Assembly: GCA_048499805.1 (NCBI GenBank) | Contig: JASNZF010000003.1 | Span: 186,001 to 250,000 of the forward strand | Source: JAWXBA01 sp048499805 | GTDB lineage: Bacteria > Gemmatimonadota > Gemmatimonadetes > Gemmatimonadales > GWC2-71-9 | Reading direction: 5' to 3' | DNA length: 64,000 bases | In this document: positions 58,453 to 64,000 of the stretch, in pieces | How positions within the stretch are numbered: position 1 is the stretch's first letter | Layout: each line of letters starts with the position of its first letter | The notes under the pieces: model-generated | Seen by the model: only the letters and a program-made list of their open reading frames with translations | What the model was told of the DNA's origin: nothing | Database searches by the model: none | Made by a program: the position numbers and the translations under genes

Positions 58453-59406
58453 TCAGGGCCGGCCGGCGGCCGCCATTCCCCGTTGCAGCGCGGTCGCGGT
58501 GGCGGGGGTGATGCCACCATCCCCGAAGTTCACGGTCACGAAGTTGAAACCTTGCCGGATCCGCTCCTCGACATTGCCCGCCGAGGTGGTGATGCCGATC
58601 GGCAGATTCCTGGCCTTGGCGGCAACGAGTACCCGCTGCACCGCGGCCTCGACCTCGGCCTGTCCCTCCGCGCCGCTGCCGCCGAGCGAGAGTCCCAGGT
58701 CGGCGGGGCCGACGAAGATGGCGGAGATCCCGGGGACGTCGAGGATGGCATCGAGGTTGCGCATCGCCTCGGCGGTCTCGATCTGGATCACCACCATCAG
58801 TTCGCCCTGCGGGTCGAGGGGCCAGACATCGGCCTTGGTGCTGTAGTCGTTGATCCCCCACAGCCAGCTCGCGTTGCCGGCGCCGGAGCCGCGAAGCCCC
58901 TGCGGCTCATAGTCGGGGGAGCCGCGCCGCTGGGGATACCGGACGGAACGCACCGCCTGGAGCGCCTCCTCGGCGGTGTTAATGTACGGGAACATGATCC
59001 CCATGGCCCCGACGTCCAGGACCTGCTTGACCACGTAGGTGGCCAGGTCGCCACCGTTGACCGGGATCCGGACGATCGGGGTGACGTCGGGCTGGAGGTT
59101 GCCCTTCTGCATGATCCGGCTCTTGTCGGTCATGCCGAGCAGGAAGATGCGCAGCGTCTCGATGTCGAGCGGGCCGTGCTCCATGTCGATGAACACCCAG
59201 TCCAGGCCGGAGCGGGCCAGGGCGCGGGCGTTCTCGAGCGACCGGTCATGGCTGAAGATGCCGAAGGTGGCCTGGCCCGCCGAGAGCAGCTCGATGGCGC
59301 GGTTGAGGCGGACCGGGGATCCGGCTGCCTGTGCGCTGGCCACGGTGGGAAGGCCCGCGAGGACCAGGGTGCACAGCAGTCGACGGGCCATGGGCAGGAT
59401 GGTCAC
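58453..59406 (-). CDS. Exported HpcH/HpaI aldolase-family protein
   Basis: The product is 317 residues; GTG start has a GGAG site 6 nt upstream, better than the ATG at 59391. The N-terminus is a signal peptide (LLCTLVLAGLPTVASAQ), odd for a family that is normally cytoplasmic. The aldolase/citrate-lyase barrel is intact: FIDMEHGPLDIETL, VTPIVRIPVNGGD, DVGAMGIMFPYINTAEE, the metal-binding VVIQIETAEAMRNLDAI and FVGPADLGLSLGGSG. Such enzymes cleave or form C-C bonds with pyruvate or oxaloacetate units. Periplasmic action is unusual, and the cofactor and substrate there are unclear. Confidence 0.9.
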   Translation of the reverse strand: MTILPMARRLLCTLVLAGLPTVASAQAAGSPVRLNRAIELLSAGQATFGIFSHDRSLENARALARSGLDWVFIDMEHGPLDIETLRIFLLGMTDKSRIMQKGNLQPDVTPIVRIPVNGGDLATYVVKQVLDVGAMGIMFPYINTAEEALQAVRSVRYPQRRGSPDYEPQGLRGSGAGNASWLWGINDYSTKADVWPLDPQGELMVVIQIETAEAMRNLDAILDVPGISAIFVGPADLGLSLGGSGAEGQAEVEAAVQRVLVAAKARNLPIGITTSAGNVEERIRQGFNFVTVNFGDGGITPATATALQRGMAAAGRP

Positions 59407-59573
59407 GGCGGGCTCCGGGCAGAAAGTGAGGGTTGGTTCCGAAATCTACTCGGCGGTGGGGGTTGGCGTGAGAGGCCCGGAGACATCGGTGATCACTCGT
59501 TGCCCCCGATGGTGGACGTCAGCGATCCGTACTGATCGCGTTCTGGGACCCGAGGGCCTCCGAGTGTCGGGGC

Positions 59574-59969
59574 TCAGACCTGCTGGATCCACTCCCGAAC
59601 GATTGCCTGAAGCGATGACGTGCCCCGGCGGACCGCTGCTGCATCGGCAAACCGGATGGCGCCCCGGTCCGCGCCGAGCCATTCGATCAGGCCATCAGGA
59701 TCGGCGACCGACACCTTGCCGCCCCGTGCCTTGGCTCCGCGGTGCAGAATGATGAGCACCGTCTCGCCCTGCTTGCCGCGGGCATGGATGTTGGCGGTGG
59801 CAAAGAATTCCCCCTCCCCAACCCGATAGCTTGGCGCGTTCCACTTGATCCCCTCGACGATGCTGGGATCCGCGGCGCGGATGGCGGCACAGGCTGCCCT
59901 GAGGGCGCCTTTGAGCGGGTGATCCAGGGCCTGGAACAAGGCCGCCACGGTGGCAGGTTTGTCCGACAT
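59574..59969 (-). CDS. DUF1801-domain protein
   Basis: The product is 131 residues from MSDKPATVAALFQAL; the ATG has GGAGGG 6 nt upstream, so the longer open frame is a shadow. Typical DUF1801 (YdhG-like) features: IRAADPSIVEGIKWNAPSY, ETVLIILHRGAKARGG and a C-terminal helical EWLGADRGAIRFADAAAV. Structure known as a small alpha/beta fold with unknown activity. It is separate from neighbours. Confidence 0.88.
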   Translation of the reverse strand: MSDKPATVAALFQALDHPLKGALRAACAAIRAADPSIVEGIKWNAPSYRVGEGEFFATANIHARGKQGETVLIILHRGAKARGGKVSVADPDGLIEWLGADRGAIRFADAAAVRRGTSSLQAIVREWIQQV

Positions 59970-60129
59970 CACGCCCTCCCTCAAAGTCGCGGCCTTGGCC
60001 CCCTGGGGACGGCCGCACCATACGCGACTGGAGGGCGCTCCGCCAGTCGCCGCGACCCATGGCAGAGCGGTCCATCCTTTGTGTTTCACTGTGAAACCTT
60101 TGCCGGTTCCCCGCTCGTAGGTGGCTCCC

Positions 60130-62571
60130 ATGCCCAACCTCCTCGCGTGGTCCGACATCCGCTACGCCGTCCGCCTCCTCGCCAAGACGCCCCTCTTCAC
60201 CCTGATGACCATCGTGGTGCTCGGCGGCGGCATGGCGGTGAGCATCTTCACCTTCGCCTTCCTCCGCACGGCCATGGTGGCCCCGCTCCCGCTCCCCGAG
60301 GGCGAACGGATCGTCCGGGTGCTGGGCACTGCGGCCGACGGCCGCAGCCAGAACCTCACCGCCGCGGACGTGGCGAGGATACGCCCTGGTCTGCGGAGCC
60401 TGTCGGGTGTCGGGGCATACACCGAGGTGGGGGCAGCGCTGGGGCAGGGGACGGGGGCACGGCCAGTCTCGATCATCGCGACAGTGCCGAGCCTGTTCGC
60501 CACCGCCCGGACCACCGCGGCGCTTGGCCGGACGCTGGACGCCTCGGATGCCGTCGCCGGCGCCGATCCGGTTCTGGTCCTCGGCGAGCGGCTGTGGCAG
60601 TCCGCGTTCGGTGGGGATCCAGCGATCGTGGGTCAACTCGTCGCGGTGAACGGCATCGCGACGCGGATCATCGGCGTCATGCCAGCAGGGTTTGGATTCC
60701 CCGTCTTCTCCGAAGCGTGGGCCCCGATCGATCGTGCGCTCCTCGACCCCGCGTCGGCCGGGTCGGTGCCGCTTGGCGTCTTCGCCCGCTTGGCTCCCGG
60801 GGTCTCGCGGGAGTCCGCCGAGTCGGAGCTCTCCGTCGTGCTGGCCCGGGTCCGGGCCGACCATCCCGTCCCGGTGGAGGCGGAGCCCGGCCCGTCCGGA
60901 ATCGTCCTGCGATCGTTCCCCATGGCCCAGTTCGGCGAGGACGGACCGTTGCTCCTGGCCGTGCTCAATCTCCTGGCGGGGCTGATCCTCCTGCTTGCGT
61001 GTATCAACGTCGGCAACCTGCTGCTGGCGCGCGCCAGCGAACGGCATCGCGAGATGGCGCTGCGGCAGGCCCTGGGTGCACCGCGGGCCCGGCTGGTCAT
61101 GCAGAACCTCTGGGAGAGCGTGATTCTCTGCACCCTCGGTGGCGCCGCGGCTATCGGGATTGCGGTGGCCGGTCTCGACCTGATCGATGGCTGGTCGCAG
61201 GCCAACCTCCAGGGCAACCTGGCGTTCTGGTGGCGCTGGGGATACGACCCGAGCGTGGTCTGGGCGGCGGCGGGCTTCGTGACGGTGGCGGTCGTGCTCC
61301 TCGGCGGCCTGGTATCGATCCGGGCCACCAGCGAGCGATTCCACGAGACCCTGCGGGACAGCACTGCCCAGGCGGGGGACCGTGCCGGTGGGCGGCTGGC
61401 CCGATGGCTGGTGGTCACCCAGGTGGTGGCGGTGACGGTGGTGATGTTCGCGGGAGGGCTGGCGGCGATCGTGGGCAAGCGGGTGCTGGACATCGACCTG
61501 GGGTACGACGCCAGCCGCTTGATGAGCGCCGGGATCGCACTGCCCCAGGAGCGGTATCCCGATGACAGCCGGGTCTGGACGGCGCAGCTCGCGCTGGCCG
61601 ACCGGCTCGAGCAGCAGGCCGGGGTGGCCGGCGTGCTCCTGCGGTCACCGCTGGCAGAGCTGGGAGACGGCGAGGCGGTGTTCGACGTGGCGGGGCGGGC
61701 AGTCGAGCCAGCCGAGCGACCAAGGGCCTACGTGCAGGCGGTGCTGGGCTCGCTCACCCCGGTGGGCGTGCCGGTGCTCGAGGGGCGTGGCCTCGAGGCC
61801 GCCGATGCCACGAACAGTGCGCCCGTGGCCGTCGTGAGCCGGGCGGTGGCCACCGCGCATTGGCCCGGCAGCTCCGCGATCGGCCGCCAGATCCGGCTGA
61901 GCGGGCTCGAGGGGCCGGACGCCCCGTGGCGCACCATCGTCGGGGTCGGTGGCGACGTGCCGATGGGCAATCCGCTGAGTCGGGACCGCAGTGCCCTGGC
62001 GGTCTACCTGCCGCTTGGCCAGGTTCCCGTCCGGCGCCTCAACATCGTGGTGCAGCATGCCGGCAGCGAAACGGCGGCACGGGTGGCGATCCTCGAGACG
62101 CTGGTGGAGCTCGACCCACTCATCCTGCCGGACCAGGTCGCCAGCCTCGAGGAGATGCTGACCAAGTCGGCCCTGATGGCCACCGCCACGGCACGAATGT
62201 TCGGCGGCTGCTTCCTCTTCGCGCTGCTCCTCTCGATCAGCGGGACCTATGGGCTGATGGCCCGCTCGATCGCCCGGCGGACCCGGGAAATCGGTGTGCG
62301 GCGGGCGCTCGGCGCCAGTGACGGCACCGTGCTCCGCATGCTGCTGTGGCAGGGGAGTCGCCAGCTGGGCGTCGGGGCGCTGGTGGCGCTTCCCTTGACC
62401 GGGCTCGGTGGCTGGGCCTTCAGCCAGGTCTTCCCGATCGGGGCGGGGGTGGCGGTGGGGACGGCGGTGGTGGTCTCGCTCGTGGTCGCCTTGACCGTGC
62501 TGCTGGCCACCTGGCTGCCGACCCGCCGGGCCATCCAGATGGATCCCTCCGAGGTGCTCCGGGCGGAGTAG
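60130..62571 (+). CDS. ADOP-family ABC transporter permease
   Basis: The product is 813 residues from ATG 60130; AGGTGG lies at the right spacing. First helix FTLMTIVVLGGGMAVSIFTF, MacB-type periplasmic domain, first FtsX unit (LAVLNLLAGLILLLACINVG with RHREMALRQALGAPRARL), second periplasmic domain, and terminal FtsX unit (FGGCFLFALLLSISGTYGLM, EIGVRRALGASDGTVLRML). The PadR-associated prefix found in the 7204 and 63853 genes is missing, and no regulator or ATPase is next to it. Cargo unknown. It faces away from the DUF1801 gene. Confidence 0.92.
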   Translation: MPNLLAWSDIRYAVRLLAKTPLFTLMTIVVLGGGMAVSIFTFAFLRTAMVAPLPLPEGERIVRVLGTAADGRSQNLTAADVARIRPGLRSLSGVGAYTEVGAALGQGTGARPVSIIATVPSLFATARTTAALGRTLDASDAVAGADPVLVLGERLWQSAFGGDPAIVGQLVAVNGIATRIIGVMPAGFGFPVFSEAWAPIDRALLDPASAGSVPLGVFARLAPGVSRESAESELSVVLARVRADHPVPVEAEPGPSGIVLRSFPMAQFGEDGPLLLAVLNLLAGLILLLACINVGNLLLARASERHREMALRQALGAPRARLVMQNLWESVILCTLGGAAAIGIAVAGLDLIDGWSQANLQGNLAFWWRWGYDPSVVWAAAGFVTVAVVLLGGLVSIRATSERFHETLRDSTAQAGDRAGGRLARWLVVTQVVAVTVVMFAGGLAAIVGKRVLDIDLGYDASRLMSAGIALPQERYPDDSRVWTAQLALADRLEQQAGVAGVLLRSPLAELGDGEAVFDVAGRAVEPAERPRAYVQAVLGSLTPVGVPVLEGRGLEAADATNSAPVAVVSRAVATAHWPGSSAIGRQIRLSGLEGPDAPWRTIVGVGGDVPMGNPLSRDRSALAVYLPLGQVPVRRLNIVVQHAGSETAARVAILETLVELDPLILPDQVASLEEMLTKSALMATATARMFGGCFLFALLLSISGTYGLMARSIARRTREIGVRRALGASDGTVLRMLLWQGSRQLGVGALVALPLTGLGGWAFSQVFPIGAGVAVGTAVVVSLVVALTVLLATWLPTRRAIQMDPSEVLRAE

Positions 62572-62588
62572 CCGGGCCCGTCGAGAAC

Positions 62589-62687
62589 CTAACGCACGAC
62601 CGGACAGTCGGCAGAGGCGGTGCACAACAGCGCGACCACAGCGTCGGCGGGCTCGGGCCGCAGCTCGACGAGGGACGGGGTGATCAC
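62589..62687 (-). CDS. Possible 32-residue peptide overlapping the membrane-protein stop
   Basis: A GTG overlaps the TGA of the upstream membrane protein (GTGA) and opens a 32-codon frame ending in TAG (peptide begins VITPSLVELRPEP). About 84% of its third positions are G or C, like real genes here, but it has no ribosome binding site and no known family. It may be a real coupled small protein or a chance frame. Confidence 0.3.
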   Translation of the reverse strand: MITPSLVELRPEPADAVVALLCTASADCPVVR

Positions 62688-63229
62688 ATCAGCCAAGGCG
62701 AGTTGAACAGGTGGAGTGCCAACAGCACCACGCCAACCGCAACCGCGCGACCGCCGAAGCTGGGGTTCCCCCGGCTGCGCGATCGGTAGTAGGCCCAGCC
62801 TGCCGCCACGGCGCCCAGCTCCAGGAACCACCATCCCACCGGCAGTGCGTGCCAGAGACCCATCCCGAGGTGAGTGGGGGAGCCCGGCCAGAGCGCCAGG
62901 TCGGGCGGGTGCATCGGCAGGTCGAGCAGGAAGTGGGAGAAGACGGCGAGCCCCATGACGAGCGCGACGGGCCGGCCCAGGCGCAGGAAGAACAGGGCAT
63001 AGAGCACCGACCAGGCGAGGGCCATCGCCAGCGAGTGGGACCAGTCGATGAAGTCGAGGGACATGCCTGGGGGGACCCCCGGGGTGGGTGTCACCCGCTC
63101 GAGTCCCAGCAGGACGAAGGGACCGAAGAGGATGTCCAGCAACCCGACCCCCACGAGCAATCCCCAGGTCGGGGCCTTGGGCTGGGCGCCCTTCAGTGCC
63201 AGACCGGCGGCGAAATGGCCGACGTACAT
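62684..63229 (-). CDS. Polytopic membrane protein, metal-dependent hydrolase-like
   Basis: The product is 181 residues with about five helices (LLVGVGLLDILFGPFVLLGL, SLAMALAWSVLYALFFLR, VALVMGLAVFSHFLLDLPMH, WFLELGAVAAGWAYY, VAVGVVLLALHLF). The conserved-looking MYVGHFAAGLALKGAQPKAP opening, DFIDWSHSL and SHFLLDLPMHPPD recall YdjM/DUF457-type membrane hydrolases with His/Asp metal sites. Start ATG lies 2 nt after the stop of a 31-residue membrane protein, so translation is coupled. Function unknown. Confidence 0.75.
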   Translation of the reverse strand: MYVGHFAAGLALKGAQPKAPTWGLLVGVGLLDILFGPFVLLGLERVTPTPGVPPGMSLDFIDWSHSLAMALAWSVLYALFFLRLGRPVALVMGLAVFSHFLLDLPMHPPDLALWPGSPTHLGMGLWHALPVGWWFLELGAVAAGWAYYRSRSRGNPSFGGRAVAVGVVLLALHLFNSPWLM

Positions 63230-63231
63230 CG

Positions 63232-63327
63232 CTACCGCTCCCGTCGCGGCCGGTCCAGCCACGCCAGCAGGGGGACCGGTACGAGGAATCCTGCCAGGAC
63301 GAAGAGGGCAAGTCCGGTTGTGGTCAC
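63232..63327 (-). CDS. 31-residue single-helix membrane protein
   Basis: Too short for ordinary gene callers. GTG start with a strong GGAGGA ribosome binding site (spacing 4-5 nt), then VTTTGLALFVLAGFLVPVPL, one hydrophobic helix, and a basic end DRPRRER with stop TAG two bases before the ATG of the next membrane protein. Most likely a small partner of that protein; no family recognised. Confidence 0.6.
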   Translation of the reverse strand: MTTTGLALFVLAGFLVPVPLLAWLDRPRRER

Positions 63328-63469
63328 TGGGTCCTCCGGGTGGGTGGGCGGCCGCGGGAACCGCCCGCAGCCTGTTGGATGATAAGGCGGGGGGGAAGGG
63401 GGCCCTGCGGTGGGGCCTCGAGCGGGGCACTGGCCGGGCGCATCCAACGTTTCCGGGTCGGGGTGCGTC

Positions 63470-63490
63470 AAACCTAAGAACCTTAGGTTT
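63470..63490. promoter_or_regulatory. Perfect 9-bp inverted repeat before the second PadR gene
   Basis: AAACCTAAG and CTTAGGTTT with a 3-nt spacer end 18 nt before the PadR ATG, in an AT-rich patch of a GC-rich region. A PadR dimer site for autoregulation is the natural reading. Confidence 0.75.
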
Positions 63491-63508
63491 AACCTGCGGA
63501 GAGCCCCC

Positions 63509-63856
63509 ATGCCTGATGCCGGCCTCGACCTTGTCCGTGGAACACTCGACCTCCTGATCCTCAAGACCCTGTCCTGGGGGCCCCTGCACGGCGTGGGGGT
63601 GGTCCAGTGGATTGAGCGGGTCACCCACCAGCAGTTGCAGGTGGAAGAGGGAGCCCTCTACCCGGCGCTGCACCGCCTGGAGCGCAAGGGGTGGCTCGAG
63701 GCGGAATGGGGCTTCACCGAGCGGGGCCGCAAGGCCAAGTACTACCAGCTCACCCCCGCCGGTCGCCGACAGCTCGCCGCCGAGCTGCGGACCTGGTCGC
63801 GCTATACCCGGGCCATTGGCCGGGTGATCGCCGCGGATGGGGGGGCTGGGCGATGA
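63509..63856 (+). CDS. PadR-family transcriptional regulator
   Basis: The product is 115 residues. PadR winged-helix features: LVRGTLDLLILKTLSWGPLH, VVQWIERVTHQQLQVEEGAL, YPALHRLERKGWLEAEWG, the wing RKAKYYQLTPAGRRQL. It is a clear paralogue of the 6863 gene. Its stop overlaps the ATG of a permease gene (ATGA), the usual PadR-ADOP pair. A perfect inverted repeat 18 nt upstream is its likely own operator. Confidence 0.95.
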   Translation: MPDAGLDLVRGTLDLLILKTLSWGPLHGVGVVQWIERVTHQQLQVEEGALYPALHRLERKGWLEAEWGFTERGRKAKYYQLTPAGRRQLAAELRTWSRYTRAIGRVIAADGGAGR

Positions 63857-64000
63857 CCGACGCGTTCGATCGCTGGCGCGAGGCGCGTCGGGCCTTCCGT
63901 CTGCCGTTTTCCCGTCGGCGCGCCCGTAGCGAGGTCGAGGAGGAACTCGCCTTTCACATCCAGGAACGGGTGGACGAGTTCATCGCCGCCGGCATGACCC
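63853..64000 (+). CDS. ADOP-family permease, N-terminus (cut by window edge)
   Basis: The first 49 codons are visible from the ATG overlapping the PadR stop. WREARRAFRLPFSRRRARSE then VEEELAFHIQERVDEFIAAG matches the PadR-associated prefix of ADOP permeases, as in the gene at 7204. The rest lies beyond the edge. Confidence 0.85.
   Translation, partial: MTDAFDRWREARRAFRLPFSRRRARSEVEEELAFHIQERVDEFIAAGMT

Noticed and set aside
1..64000. tRNA, rRNA or transposase genes
   Set aside because: No cloverleaf-like, 16S/23S-like or DDE/HUH-type sequence was noticed, although a covariance scan was not possible.

Overview
The window is about 70% GC, with tightly packed genes and third-codon-position GC near saturation. 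Its gene content points to a Gemmatimonadota-type bacterium (Acidobacteriota is the main alternative). The evidence is three ADOP-family permeases plus a fourth cut by the right edge, two of them preceded by PadR regulators, serine/threonine kinases carrying C-terminal FlgO/TolB- or TPR-like regions, six-bladed and PD40/TolB propellers, a PD40-amidohydrolase giant, and at least ten predicted lipoproteins. No rRNA, tRNA, CRISPR, transposase or phage gene is visible. The assignment is inferred from family content, not from a phylogenetic marker.

Layout. 1-5.5 kb: the end of a DUF4175 protein with a G/Q-rich repeat tract, a lipase-like hydrolase, and an S-adenosylhomocysteine unit (ArsR-methyltransferase regulator resembling SahR, then ahcY). 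5.5-15 kb: a propeller lipoprotein, a PadR-ADOP pair, an SGNH hydrolase, a DUF4097 protein, a nitroreductase, and a MerR-B12 (CarH/LitR-like) regulator divergent from a fasciclin gene. 15-21.5 kb: a PEP-CTERM protein and, on the same strand, a five-gene exopolysaccharide operon (wecB, YaiO-like barrel, membrane protein, processive GT2, bactofilin-like protein) with overlapping start and stop codons. 21.5-35 kb: P1 peptidase/HD-GYP, aminotransferase, PD40-amidohydrolase, DUF4159 pair, sterol-desaturase-like hydroxylase, beta-barrel, FAD oxidoreductase/aldo-keto reductase. 35-46 kb: VIT transporter, GNAT, kinase/PD40 pair, then a minus-strand block of hydrolases (M14 peptidase, cyanophycinase-DUF3224 fusion, phosphoesterase, two amidohydrolases). 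46-52 kb: an overlapping three-gene unit of metalloprotease lipoprotein, HEAT-like lipoprotein and a 968-residue kinase. 52-64 kb: EEP nuclease, ankyrin protein, dienelactone hydrolase, an ADOP gene split by one in-frame TAG, an exported HpcH/HpaI-type protein, DUF1801, a third ADOP, small membrane proteins, and a second PadR-ADOP pair cut by the right edge.

The most unusual signal is not a protein. Many genes carry a 3' module made of the stop codon, directly followed by an array of 7- or 8-nt G/A-rich repeats (always G/A-rich on the mRNA-like strand), directly followed by a hairpin or long inverted repeat. Eight gene ends in the first 35 kb have it. The octamer version also lies inside two coding sequences. 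Three further families of intergenic inverted-repeat elements (ACGGATT-, GCGGAG- and GTCATCCCGAG-type) occupy the longer gaps. Several genes have a -10-like hexamer 5-9 nt before the start codon, suggesting leaderless mRNAs.
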